A stretch of 24,766 nucleotides of DNA from JBEGQX01 sp041180805 (GCA_041180805.1 JBEGQX010000262.1:1-24766); one strand, 5' to 3'; positions 14,833 to 23,805 are shown, numbered from the stretch's first letter. Notes: generated from the letters alone by a model not told the origin. Made by a program: numbers and translations.

Positions 14833-16188
14833 ATGATCAAATGGGTCTCTCAAATTGCTGGTTTTGTCTGGTCTGCGATACCAACGGTTGGTGTGATTGG
14901 TATGTTGCTTGCCACTGCTTACTGGGGCATGAAAACCGAGTGGACCTTTTCGCATCTTCCTTTTGGGGAGCATCCCAAGGAAATATCCAAGCCTGGTGAG
15001 GAAGAACAGGCAGGATGGAAGGTGGTTGAAGGACCTGACAAGAAAAAGATTTTTCACAAAGCTGAAATCATTTCTCCCAGCAAGGAGGCCATGGAACAGC
15101 TCGAACTTACTTTTGAAAAAGTGAAAAGGAACGAAATCCTTGACACTGTGTCTGCAACCGCAAACCTGGAGTTTGATCCCCAGCTTAAGGGGAACATCAG
15201 CGCCAGGGCCGCCGGGGTGGTGGCCAAAATTCTGAAAAAGGCAGGGGATCATGTTAAAAAAGGCGAAACCATAGCCGTAATTGATTCTCCCGAGGTGGGG
15301 AAAGCCCGATCGGACTTCATGCAGTCGCTGGTGCTCATGGACAACCGGAAAAAAAATCTGGAGCGAGCCAGGAACGCCTCGAGTGTGATTCCCGAAAGAC
15401 AGATTCGCGAGCAGGAACTTGCTTTCCGAGAAACCGAGGTGAAAAACCTCGCAGATCGTCAGGTGCTTGTGAATTATGGCATTAATATCCAGTCTGATAC
15501 CTTGAAAGGCCTGTCGGATTCCACGGTGTTTCAAAAAATATGCGAGGCGGGTTTGCCTGCGGAAGTTCTCAATGGCAAGGATGGCGAAGGCCTAAGTGCG
15601 AACTACCTTTCCCTGATCGCGCCTTTTACCGGTACCGTAATTACGGTTTACAAGGGTATAGGTGAGACTCTTTCCGCCACGGATGCGCAATGCCTTCTGG
15701 CAGATACGGGCAAGCTTATCCTTTCCATGAGAATGCCACTCGAGTCCATCAATCAGATTAAAAAAGGCCAGAAATATGTCTTTACTTCCGACCAGGCTCC
15801 GGAGAATCCAATTCAAGGCAACCTTGACTGGATCAGTCCTGAAGTGGATGAAAAATCAAGGACTGTGCAGGCGCGATCCAACATAGATAACAAGGCCGGT
15901 CTTCTTCGTCCAAATACCTTTGGCAAAGTGGATGTGGTTATCAACAGGTTTGAGCAAGTTTTAACTATACCTGAAAAGTCCCTGCATCATCTCGAAGGTA
16001 AAGACCTGGTGTTTGTAAGAACCAAAGAGGATCGATTTGAGGCCCGGGTGGTAAAAGTTGGAGTGCGATCCAATGGCGAGGCGCAGATTGTGGATGGTGT
16101 TGGCGAGGGAGAAATAGTGGTGGTTTCAGGTGGCCACCTGCTTCGATCCGAGATTTCCAGCAAGCTGGAACTGGAAACCAACGAATAA
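14833..16188 (+). CDS. RND efflux periplasmic adaptor (CzcB/CusB-like)
   Basis: Membrane-fusion subunit of a tripartite efflux pump, 451 residues from ATG 14833 (AAGGA about 6 bases upstream; a TTG 18 bases earlier is less likely). A single N-terminal membrane anchor spans about 15-35. A lipoyl-like half-motif (ISARAAGVVAKILKKAGDHV) is at about 125-145, followed by an alpha-helical hairpin and then the second lipoyl/beta-barrel part with LIAPFTGTVITVYKGIGE. The C-terminal barrel carries VLTIPEKSLHHLEGKDLVFV. The family bridges the inner-membrane RND protein and an outer-membrane channel. Fifteen bases separate it from the RND gene. Confidence 0.85.
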   Translation: MIKWVSQIAGFVWSAIPTVGVIGMLLATAYWGMKTEWTFSHLPFGEHPKEISKPGEEEQAGWKVVEGPDKKKIFHKAEIISPSKEAMEQLELTFEKVKRNEILDTVSATANLEFDPQLKGNISARAAGVVAKILKKAGDHVKKGETIAVIDSPEVGKARSDFMQSLVLMDNRKKNLERARNASSVIPERQIREQELAFRETEVKNLADRQVLVNYGINIQSDTLKGLSDSTVFQKICEAGLPAEVLNGKDGEGLSANYLSLIAPFTGTVITVYKGIGETLSATDAQCLLADTGKLILSMRMPLESINQIKKGQKYVFTSDQAPENPIQGNLDWISPEVDEKSRTVQARSNIDNKAGLLRPNTFGKVDVVINRFEQVLTIPEKSLHHLEGKDLVFVRTKEDRFEARVVKVGVRSNGEAQIVDGVGEGEIVVVSGGHLLRSEISSKLELETNE

Positions 16189-16203
16189 ACAGGGGTTGGA
16201 TGA

Positions 16204-19200
16204 ATGATCGGATCGCTGCTGGAAATTGTTCTGAAACACCGATGGTTGGTATTCATCATCTTTGTGGGTTTTGCAGCCTTTTCACTTTGGCGGCTGCCCA
16301 ATCTTGCGATTGATGCCTTTCCAGATACGACCCCGGTCCAGGTTCAGGTAAACACTTACGCTGCAGGCCTGGCGGCGGAGGAAGTGGAGCGCCAGGTTAC
16401 ATTTCCCATTGAGCAGGAAATCAGCGGCATTCCCAGGCTTTCCGCTTTGAGGTCACTTTCCAAATTTGGCCTTTCCCAGGTGACTATAACCTTCGAGGAA
16501 GGAACCAGCATTTATTTTGCCCGCCAGCAGGTTTCTGAAAGGCTTGGAAATGTCACATTGCCATTGGGTGTTGCCCGACCTCAGCTTGGCCCCATTGCCA
16601 CAGGATTGGGCGAAGTGGTTCATTACATGGTGGAAAAGTCCGGCCCTGGAACCACCCTGTCGGATGTCCGCACCTTTCAGGATTGGGTAGTGAAGCCCAT
16701 GCTTCGCAAGGTTCCCGGAGTGGCGGAAATCAATACCTGGGGTGGAGAGAAGAAACAGTACCAGATTCGCGTGGATCCCGCTTTGCTTGTCAAATATGAA
16801 CTTTCCTTTGAACAGGTGATTGAGGCAGTTCGGGCCACCAACATGAACATTGGTGGCAGTAACATTGCCAAGGGTTCCGAAACTTTGATTGTTCAGGGAC
16901 TGGCCCGCACCAATAACCTGGAGCAAATTCGCGCGATCGTTGTCACTTCAAGAAATGGTAAACCCATCACCATCGCGGATGTGGGTGCTGTCATGGTTGG
17001 ATCCGACATCCGTTTAGGTGCGGTTTCTTTCCAGGGGCGTGGTGAAAGTGTGATGGGGCTTGGTTTCATGCTTATGGGAGAAAACAGCAACAAGGTCACC
17101 AATGACCTCAAAAAGCAGATTCAAGTGGTGAAATCGAGTCTTCCATCGGATTATCGATTAGAAATCGCCTATGATCGCACCGAATTGGTGGATCAGGTTA
17201 TTACTACCGTCAGGGGGAATCTTTTTGAGGGTGGTCTGCTTGTGATAGCCATTCTCTTCCTGTTCATGGGTAACCTGCGTGCCAGCCTTATCGTCGCGCT
17301 GGCAATTCCGTTCTCAATGCTTTTTGCCTTCAATGGAATGATTGCTTTCGGCATCGCAGGAAGCCTTTTAAGCCTTGGAGCCATTGACTTTGGCATGGTG
17401 GTGGACAGTTCGGTGGTGCTGGTTGAGCATGTGATGGCCCGGTTGGCAGAGACAAAAACGGAGGGTGCCGCCAGGCTGAAACTGATTTACGAAGCAGCCA
17501 TGGAAGTTCGAATGCCCACATTGTTTGGGCAGTTCATTATCATCCTTGTTTATCTGCCAATTCTTAGCCTTGAAGGGGTGGAGGGAAAACTGTTTCGACC
17601 CATGGCTTTAACCGTGGTATTTGCCTTGTTGGGTTCGCTGGTTCTTTCCATGACACTTACCCCGGCGCTTGTTGCGCTTGGTTTGCCTAAAAATCTCCCC
17701 CACCAGGAACCTTTGCTGGTTCGCATCATTCAGGCCATGTACCGTCCATTGTTGTTCTTGTTGATGAAAAACCGATTCCAAGCGGTAATTGCCATGACAG
17801 TGATTTCCGTGGTTACAGTGGCCATGGCGAAAAACCTTGGCTCCGAGTTTATTCCAAAATTGTCCGAAGGGGCCATTGTGGTAAACATCATTCGCCCGGT
17901 GGGTACCAGCGTGGAAGAGTCGGTTCGCTACAATCACCTTCTAGAGAAAATGGTTCTCAAAAAATTCCCGGACGAGGTTCGAAGGGTATGGTCCAGGGTT
18001 GGATCGCCTGAAGTGGCAACCGATCCCATGGGGCCGGAAGAGACTGATTTGTTCATTACCTTGCACACCCGGGATAAATGGAAGAAAGCCACCAACCAAA
18101 GTGATCTTGTGGGATTGATGCAAAAGGAAATGGAATCTTTCCTGGGCCAGGAGCTGGCATTTACCCAACCCATCGAACAGCGCGTTAACGAGATGATCTC
18201 CGGAGTAAAGGCGGATGTTGCCATCAAGATTTATGGTGATGATTTTGATGTGCTTAAAAAAAAGGGTGACCAAGTCGAGGGAATCCTAAAGGAAATCCAG
18301 GGAGCGGAAGACATCGTTGTGGAACCCATTGGTGGCCAGCCAGTCCTTCAGATTCGGCTTCGGCAGGATCAGTTGGCCCGTCATGCCATTCCGGCCCGCG
18401 TGGTTCTTCAGCACATCGAAAGTCTGGGCAACCAACCGTTGGGGGAAATCATTGAAGGTGAGCAGCGTTTTGCCCTTATCGCGCGCCTGCCTGAAAATAT
18501 TCGATCTAATCCGGATGCCATCGGCAACATGTTGGTTACCACCACCACCGGGGAAAAGCTTAACCTAAAATCGCTGGCGGATATTGAGGAAGTTCGCGGG
18601 CCCTCGAGAATCTCTCGAGAGTGGGGCCAGAGAAGAATCACCATCCAGTGCAATGTTCGCAACAGGGATATTGGTACCTTCGTGAAGGAAGCTCAGGAGA
18701 AAATTCGCAGGGAAGTTGGTTTTCCCAACAGCAGGTATCGCGTCGAGTGGGGTGGTCAGTTTGAACAGCTAGCCCAGGCCCAGGCTCGCCTGATGGTGAT
18801 TGTTCCCATCGCGCTGATTTTGATCATAGGCCTTCTTTACATTACCTACCATAGCGTGCGCGATGCGTTCATTGTTTTCACATCGGTTCCGCTGGCTTGC
18901 GTGGGTGGTGTGGGGGCCCTGTGGGTAAGGGACATGCCTTTCTCCATTTCCGCGGCGGTTGGTTTTATTGCCTTGCTCGGGCTCGCAATTCTTAATGGCA
19001 TGTTGTTGGTGACTTTTATTCGACAACTGCTTGCGGTGGGCGTGCCGCTTCAGGAAGCCATAATCCAGTCGGCTCAAAGCCGCCTCAGGGCGGTGCTGAT
19101 GACCGCGCTGGTGGCTGGCTTTGGCTTTGTGCCCATGGCACTTAGCCAGGGAGTGGGTGCCGAGGTTCAAAAACCTTTGGCCAGCGTGGTGATTGGCGGT

Positions 19201-19314
19201 ATTATCTCGAGTAGTTTCCTTACCCTGTTCATGCTTCCGGTGATTTATTCATTCTTTGGGCGTGAACTTACTCCGGATGAGATTTCCAAAAGCCATGCAA
19301 AGCCTGCCCATTAA
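16204..19314 (+). CDS. heavy-metal RND efflux transporter (CzcA-like)
   Basis: Inner-membrane proton antiporter of 1036 residues, the usual length of HME-RND proteins, exporting divalent cations such as Zn, Co or Cd from the periplasm. The N-terminus shows the typical TM1 and WRLPNLAIDAFPDTTPVQVQV. The proton relay of TM4 is Asp395, Asp401 and Glu408 in DFGMVVDSSVVLVE, with the same 6 and 7 residue spacing as the CzcA set. The periplasmic ATDPMGPEETDLFITL stretch resembles CzcA-like rather than copper-type CusA proteins, so cation export is more likely than Cu(I); this is inference. ATG 16204 has AGGGG about 8 bases upstream. The last 20 bases overlap the dipeptidase start. No outer-membrane channel gene is adjacent. 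Confidence 0.9.
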   Translation: MIGSLLEIVLKHRWLVFIIFVGFAAFSLWRLPNLAIDAFPDTTPVQVQVNTYAAGLAAEEVERQVTFPIEQEISGIPRLSALRSLSKFGLSQVTITFEEGTSIYFARQQVSERLGNVTLPLGVARPQLGPIATGLGEVVHYMVEKSGPGTTLSDVRTFQDWVVKPMLRKVPGVAEINTWGGEKKQYQIRVDPALLVKYELSFEQVIEAVRATNMNIGGSNIAKGSETLIVQGLARTNNLEQIRAIVVTSRNGKPITIADVGAVMVGSDIRLGAVSFQGRGESVMGLGFMLMGENSNKVTNDLKKQIQVVKSSLPSDYRLEIAYDRTELVDQVITTVRGNLFEGGLLVIAILFLFMGNLRASLIVALAIPFSMLFAFNGMIAFGIAGSLLSLGAIDFGMVVDSSVVLVEHVMARLAETKTEGAARLKLIYEAAMEVRMPTLFGQFIIILVYLPILSLEGVEGKLFRPMALTVVFALLGSLVLSMTLTPALVALGLPKNLPHQEPLLVRIIQAMYRPLLFLLMKNRFQAVIAMTVISVVTVAMAKNLGSEFIPKLSEGAIVVNIIRPVGTSVEESVRYNHLLEKMVLKKFPDEVRRVWSRVGSPEVATDPMGPEETDLFITLHTRDKWKKATNQSDLVGLMQKEMESFLGQELAFTQPIEQRVNEMISGVKADVAIKIYGDDFDVLKKKGDQVEGILKEIQGAEDIVVEPIGGQPVLQIRLRQDQLARHAIPARVVLQHIESLGNQPLGEIIEGEQRFALIARLPENIRSNPDAIGNMLVTTTTGEKLNLKSLADIEEVRGPSRISREWGQRRITIQCNVRNRDIGTFVKEAQEKIRREVGFPNSRYRVEWGGQFEQLAQAQARLMVIVPIALILIIGLLYITYHSVRDAFIVFTSVPLACVGGVGALWVRDMPFSISAAVGFIALLGLAILNGMLLVTFIRQLLAVGVPLQEAIIQSAQSRLRAVLMTALVAGFGFVPMALSQGVGAEVQKPLASVVIGGIISSSFLTLFMLPVIYSFFGRELTPDEISKSHAKPAH

Positions 19315-20542
19315 ACCTGACAGAAGAACCTTTCTAACATCATCCATGGCGATTGGCATGGGGGGTGTTTTGAATGCCGCGGGAGAACCTGTCACGAATC
19401 GGGGCGAGGTGGTTGTATCCGAAAAAGCCCTCGTGCTGCATAACTCCTGCCTTCTTGTGGATGGTCACAATGATCTTCCCTGGCAGTTCCGACAAAAAGA
19501 GGACATGTCTTTTCTGAAGCTGGATCTCAGGAAGGATCTTCCCCAGTTACACACCGATATTCCAAGGCTGAAAAAAGGGAATGTGGGTGCGCAGTTGTGG
19601 GCTGCCTATGTTCCCACCGAGGCAACCAAAAGAAAATCCGCGGTTCGCGAAACACTGGAACAGATTGACGTGATCCATCGCATGGCTGTTGCTTATCCGG
19701 AAACCTTTGAGTTTGCAAGGACCAGTTCTGACATTCGTGCCATTCGCTCCAGGGGTAAAATTGCCTGTCTGATAGGGGTGGAGGGCGGGCATTCCATCGA
19801 TAATTCCCTTGGAGTGCTTCGCACTTTCTATGACCTGGGGGTTCGTTACATGACCTTAACCCATTCCGAAAATACGGAGTGGGCGGACTCATGCACGGAT
19901 GAGCCAAGAAACCATGGCCTTAGTGCATTTGGCGAAGATGTGATTCGTGAAATGAACCGCTTGGGAATGATCGTGGATATTTCGCATGTATCTCCCGACA
20001 CTATGCGTCACGCCATACGAATAAGCAAGGCACCTGTGATCGCTTCCCATTCCTCCGCCAGGGCGGTTGCCGACCATCCCAGAAATGTGCCAGACGATGT
20101 ACTGCGGTTGGTGAAGAACCAGGGTGGGGTGGTAATGGTGAACTTTTATCCTGGTTTTGTATCACCGGATAGCGCGGTCCGGTGGAAGGAACAGATGAGG
20201 GTCTACAAGCTTTACCGGGAAAAATATCCCAAACCATCGGATTTTCAGACCGCCATCAACCAGTGGCGTAAAGAAAACCCCAGCCCCAAGGCCAACATCC
20301 ACCAGGTGATGGATCATATCGAGCATATCATCAAGGTCGCTGGGATTGACCATGTGGGATTGGGTTCGGATTACGATGGTATAGAGACCGTTCCCATCCA
20401 ACTTGAGGATGTTTCCACCTATCCCAAGATTACTCAGTGTCTTTTGAATAGGGGTTATCCCGAGGATTCCATTCGCAAGGTGCTGGGCGAGAATTTTATG
20501 CGTGTCATGAAACGAGTCGAGGAAGTCGCCAACAGGAAATGA
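19295..20542 (+). CDS. membrane dipeptidase (peptidase M19), Tat-exported
   Basis: A 415-residue zinc dipeptidase of the renal dipeptidase family. Metal ligands are His58 and Asp60 (VDGHNDLPW), Glu163 (IGVEGGHS), and His231 and His252 (DISHVSPDT, ASHSSARA); the GLGSDYDG block near the end is also conserved. These enzymes cleave dipeptides, including ones with a D-amino acid at the C-terminal side. The N-terminus has PDRRTFLTSS with Arg10-Arg11 followed by a Gly/Ala-rich hydrophobic stretch, a twin-arginine export signal, so the enzyme would act in the periplasm. I chose ATG 19295; ATG 19277 or TTG 19256 are alternatives. The start lies inside the last 20 bases of the RND gene, so translation may be coupled. 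The stop abuts that of the convergent DUF4956 gene. Confidence 0.85.
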   Translation: MQSLPIKPDRRTFLTSSMAIGMGGVLNAAGEPVTNRGEVVVSEKALVLHNSCLLVDGHNDLPWQFRQKEDMSFLKLDLRKDLPQLHTDIPRLKKGNVGAQLWAAYVPTEATKRKSAVRETLEQIDVIHRMAVAYPETFEFARTSSDIRAIRSRGKIACLIGVEGGHSIDNSLGVLRTFYDLGVRYMTLTHSENTEWADSCTDEPRNHGLSAFGEDVIREMNRLGMIVDISHVSPDTMRHAIRISKAPVIASHSSARAVADHPRNVPDDVLRLVKNQGGVVMVNFYPGFVSPDSAVRWKEQMRVYKLYREKYPKPSDFQTAINQWRKENPSPKANIHQVMDHIEHIIKVAGIDHVGLGSDYDGIETVPIQLEDVSTYPKITQCLLNRGYPEDSIRKVLGENFMRVMKRVEEVANRK

Positions 20543-21166
20543 TCAGTCTTCGCCGTCTTCCTGCAGGCCATTGGCAGACTCGATTTCCGTACCCATGTAG
20601 AAAACCTTGATTCGAACACTATCCCGCGTGAAGTCAATTCTTCCAAGTTCGATTCGGTGAATGGGAAGCCCGGTTCTGGCACGGATGTCTTCCATCAGCT
20701 CCTGCCGCAGGTTTGGTGAGAGTTTATCTATCCGCTCATAGATGATGGTTTTGCTGTTTTCATGGGGGAGATTATCTGTCCGGTCCATCAGCCAGGTAAC
20801 CATTAGTAACATGGCATTCGAAAAAAGGAGCTCAAAAATACCCTTTGCAGGATCATAAAGGGCATTCAAGATCCCCAAGGTAACACAGGCAAGCAGATAG
20901 GCCATTTCTCTAATGGGTACCGCAACCGTGCGATAGCGAAGGATCGAAAAAATTGCAAATAGCCCAAAGGCAAACCCTATGTTTAGTGAAGAGTTACCCA
21001 GTAGATAACAGATCAGGAATATGATGATGTTAAAAAGGGTGAATGAAAAAAGAAAATCCTTGTTGCGATGGCGCGGGTAATAGATGTGCCTAACCAGAGT
21101 GTAGATCACCGCAAGGTCCAGAACCAGTCGCCAGGCCATGTCCGGGTTAAACGGGCGAAAGTTCAT
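20543..21166 (-). CDS. DUF4956 membrane protein, polyphosphate polymerase partner
   Basis: A 207-residue integral membrane protein from ATG 21166 (GGAG ten bases upstream). About the first 120 residues hold four hydrophobic segments (DLAVIYTLV, FTLFNIIIFLICYLL, FAFGLFAIFSILR, AYLLACVTLGIL) with IGFAFGLFAIFSILRYRT, a characteristic DUF4956 block. The last 85 residues form a soluble, probably cytosolic domain (LRQELMEDIRARTGLPIHRIELGRIDFTRDSV). DUF4956 proteins are commonly encoded beside VTC-domain polyphosphate polymerases, and here the gene overlaps the VTC gene by 20 bases. Its role is presumably as the membrane part that accepts or exports the chain, by analogy to eukaryotic Vtc complexes; that is inference. 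The longer frame to 21304 lies inside the VTC gene. Confidence 0.8.
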   Translation of the reverse strand: MNFRPFNPDMAWRLVLDLAVIYTLVRHIYYPRHRNKDFLFSFTLFNIIIFLICYLLGNSSLNIGFAFGLFAIFSILRYRTVAVPIREMAYLLACVTLGILNALYDPAKGIFELLFSNAMLLMVTWLMDRTDNLPHENSKTIIYERIDKLSPNLRQELMEDIRARTGLPIHRIELGRIDFTRDSVRIKVFYMGTEIESANGLQEDGED

Positions 21167-21938
21167 GGTGAAATTTCTCCAACTGTAATTTGGTCCATAG
21201 GAAGGAATTGTAAGGCACTTTTTCCAGGGATGAAATACCCAAGGCATACTTGCTGACAGGAATTTGTCTGATCTGTAAACTGCGCAGTAACTGCCTGATT
21301 TCAAAGGGTGGTGTTCTGCCTCGATGTTTCATCTCGAGGATCACCACTCCGGGAAAGCACGCCTCGCCAGTCTTGGATTGAAGCCTTAATCCGAAATCCA
21401 GGGTGCACTTGATGCCCTTTGAGACATGCAGCAGGGTGCAACGCTGGTAATGCACCTTGAGCGATGCTTGTAATAAATGTGGCTGGGGAAAAAAATCCGC
21501 CAGAAATTCGAAGTGCCTTGGTTGCAACGGTCCGGGTTCACCATGTTCTGAAAGGCGGTACTTTTTGGTTTCTCCCCTGGGAGTGCTTTTCTTTACCTCT
21601 AAAAACAGCCTGTTGTCGGATTCATAGGTGCGCCAGCGTACCTTCACCCGGTTGGGGCGACCATTATGGTGCAATCTGTAAAGCTGAAAGTCCGGGGTAT
21701 CCAGATACACACTTTTGTAACGGGTCCACTTTCCGTTTTCTGTTTCCAGAACGGAGAAACCATCCGGCAGACCTTGCAAGAAATGGTTGATCTGTTTCAC
21801 TGGGCAAAGGTACTTGGTATCAAACCTGGATGCCAGAGGCACCGTTTCCAAGGTTTTCAAATCAATGCAAGGAAGATGGGCAAGGCCTTCTGGCAGCGAG
21901 CTTAAGAGTTTGAAATCTTCCTGAATGGTGTTATCCAT
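21147..21938 (-). CDS. VTC-domain polyphosphate polymerase
   Basis: A 263-residue VTC catalytic-domain protein from ATG 21938 (GTG 21956 would add six residues). The tunnel-lining residues of the family are visible: SRFDTKY (Arg38, Asp40, Lys42), RVKVRWRTY (Arg97-Arg103), FLEVKK (Glu114, Lys116), VILEMKHRG (Glu202, Lys204) and SKYALG (229-234). In yeast Vtc4 this domain makes polyphosphate from ATP with Mn as cofactor. It has no membrane segment of its own, so the overlapping DUF4956 protein would provide the membrane part. The PhoH gene ends about 25 bases upstream. A CotH-like kinase, often a third partner in other bacteria, is not present. Fold and family are well supported; activity is inferred. 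Confidence 0.85.
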   Translation of the reverse strand: MDNTIQEDFKLLSSLPEGLAHLPCIDLKTLETVPLASRFDTKYLCPVKQINHFLQGLPDGFSVLETENGKWTRYKSVYLDTPDFQLYRLHHNGRPNRVKVRWRTYESDNRLFLEVKKSTPRGETKKYRLSEHGEPGPLQPRHFEFLADFFPQPHLLQASLKVHYQRCTLLHVSKGIKCTLDFGLRLQSKTGEACFPGVVILEMKHRGRTPPFEIRQLLRSLQIRQIPVSKYALGISSLEKVPYNSFLWTKLQLEKFHHELSPV

Positions 21939-21962
21939 GATCTTTAAAAGCGACACTTCCCA

Positions 21963-22925
21963 TTAATGATGTGATTTGCGACCTTTATCAGGTTCGTATG
22001 CGTTGAGTATTTTTTGAACCAACGGGTTTCGCACGATGTCTGCCTCGCCAAGGTGAATCACGGCAATGTTTTCGATGTTGCGCAGGCGTGTAAGCACATC
22101 TGTAAGGCCACTTCGCGTGTGCAGGGGCAGGTCAACCTGAGTGATATCGCCTGTTACGATGATTTTTGAACCATACCCCATGCGGGTGAGAAACATCTTC
22201 ATCTGAGCCGTTGTAGTGTTTTGGGCCTCATCCATGATGATGACAGCCTGATTCAAGGTTCTTCCGCGCATGTACGCCAGAGGTGCTATCTCGATAATAT
22301 CGTTTTCCAGATAGCGTTTGACCTGTTCTGGATCCATCATGTCATTCAGGGCGTCAAAAAGCGGTCGCAAGTAGGGATTTACCTTGGCGGCAATGTCCCC
22401 TGGCAGGAACCCGAGCCTTTCGCCGGCTTCCACCGCGGGACGAACCAAAACGATTTTCTTTATCAAACCCTGTCGGAGATAGCTGACCGCCATTGCCACT
22501 GCCAGCCATGTTTTTCCAGTGCCAGCGGGGCCAACGCAAATAGTAAGGTCGTTTTCTCGCATTGCCTTTACATACATTGCCTGGCCATCGGTTCTTGGCC
22601 TGAGAAATCTACCGGTGGATTCTGCAGGCCTGTCAGGCTGAGCAGAGGCTGAAATTACAGGCACACCGGTATTGATAACTTCGATGATGGTTCGGACTTC
22701 CTCCAAAGTCAGGGAACTTTGCCGGCGCAATTCCTCGCGCATTTTGTTCAGAATGCGAACAGCCTTCTCAATCTGTTCGTCCGAGCCTTTTAAAAGAATC
22801 TGATCACCACGACCCAAAACCTGCATGTCCAGAGACTGGCGAATTTCCTTGAGAAACTGGTCCCGGTTACCCGAGATCAACATTGCCTCATCCCTGCTGT
22901 CAAGCGGTATCGCCAGTTCCTTCAT
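21963..22925 (-). CDS. phoH: PhoH family P-loop ATPase
   Basis: A 320-residue cytosolic nucleoside triphosphatase. Walker A is GPAGTGKT (132-139) and Walker B IIMDEAQN (229-236), with the family's VRPAVEAGERLGFLPG (161-176) and VTGDITQVDLP (257-267). Residues 1-110 hold a KH-like RNA-binding portion (LLKGSDEQIEKAVRIL). PhoH proteins are phosphate-starvation-induced in some bacteria and are linked to ribosome or RNA maturation. ATG 22925 has AGGA eight bases upstream; a longer frame to 23036 starts inside cdsA. It lies 17 bases behind cdsA and about 25 before the VTC gene, so it is in one operon. Confidence 0.9.
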   Translation of the reverse strand: MKELAIPLDSRDEAMLISGNRDQFLKEIRQSLDMQVLGRGDQILLKGSDEQIEKAVRILNKMREELRRQSSLTLEEVRTIIEVINTGVPVISASAQPDRPAESTGRFLRPRTDGQAMYVKAMRENDLTICVGPAGTGKTWLAVAMAVSYLRQGLIKKIVLVRPAVEAGERLGFLPGDIAAKVNPYLRPLFDALNDMMDPEQVKRYLENDIIEIAPLAYMRGRTLNQAVIIMDEAQNTTTAQMKMFLTRMGYGSKIIVTGDITQVDLPLHTRSGLTDVLTRLRNIENIAVIHLGEADIVRNPLVQKILNAYEPDKGRKSHH

Positions 22926-22941
22926 AGGTTTAATCCTTGGA

Positions 22942-23805
22942 TCATGAGAAAAATAGCCAGGCGATTGGTCCGGCAACAAGAAGGGAATCCAGAACATCCA
23001 GGCAGCCGCCAAAACCGGGAAGCAGGCTGGAGGCATCCTTGATTCCGGAATCTCGCTTCAGCATGCTCTCAAAAAGATCCCCCATAACACCGGTGCCACC
23101 AACACAAAAACCAAATAAAGCCGCACCTGATGTGCAGCAGAAGGGCGTTTCAGGAAGAAAACTGTACCAAAGGCAAGCTGCCAATGTGGATAGCGCCAGT
23201 CCACCTGCCAAACCTTCCAGGGTTTTCTTGGGACTTAAAAGCGGTGCCATGGGTGTTTTGCCTATCAGCCTGCCGGTGAAATAGGCTCCGATGTCCGCGC
23301 ATTTCGTGCAGGTAATGGTTGCTCCAAGGCACAATAATCCCGTGGAGGGCAAATGGTGGATGTGGCTGGTGATCCAGCGGATTTGAATCAGAAACGAAGG
23401 CAATAAGCCAAGATACACAATAGTGAAAATTGCTTTTAAAACCCGGGCCGAATTCGTGCCATCGTTTTGAAAGGATCGTAATTCCAAAGTCATCAATGCA
23501 AGTATGGCGGCGATCGAAAATCCCCCCACGACTTTGGCGGTATCCGTATTTGTAAACATGGATTGGCACGGCAGATGGGGTAACCAGTTTGAAGTTATGA
23601 TCAAGCCAACCAAAATGTGAAGGGCGATGCGCCGCGGCTTTTCCAAAATGGAAAGAATCTGGTTGAGTTCTTTAACTGCAAGTTGAGAGCCCGTCATGCA
23701 AATGGCATAGAGAAGGGGATACCAGGGTGCAAATCGTAAATCCAAAAGCATCAGGCCGACCAGGGCGACAATCAGGATAATTCCCATGAAGATTCGGGTT
23801 AGCAT
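22942..23805 (-). CDS. cdsA: phosphatidate cytidylyltransferase
   Basis: A 287-residue integral membrane enzyme (about seven or eight hydrophobic segments) converting phosphatidic acid and CTP to CDP-diacylglycerol. The signature near the C-terminus is SMLKRDSGIKDASSLLPGFGGCLDVLDS (residues 247-274), with Lys250-Arg251 and Lys256-Asp257 kept. Compared with the usual signature, the PGHGG His is Phe265 and the DRxD Arg is Val271; similar variants occur in planctomycetes and relatives as I recall, so this may be lineage-typical rather than inactivating. Located between uppS and phoH, the common uppS-cdsA order. ATG 23805 starts MLTRIFMG. Confidence 0.85.
   Translation of the reverse strand: MLTRIFMGIILIVALVGLMLLDLRFAPWYPLLYAICMTGSQLAVKELNQILSILEKPRRIALHILVGLIITSNWLPHLPCQSMFTNTDTAKVVGGFSIAAILALMTLELRSFQNDGTNSARVLKAIFTIVYLGLLPSFLIQIRWITSHIHHLPSTGLLCLGATITCTKCADIGAYFTGRLIGKTPMAPLLSPKKTLEGLAGGLALSTLAACLWYSFLPETPFCCTSGAALFGFCVGGTGVMGDLFESMLKRDSGIKDASSLLPGFGGCLDVLDSLLVAGPIAWLFFS

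Noticed and set aside
14779..15534. Open minus-strand frame of 251 codons
   Set aside because: Antisense to the RND adaptor gene; His/Phe-rich with no domain, a mirror of the real reading frame.
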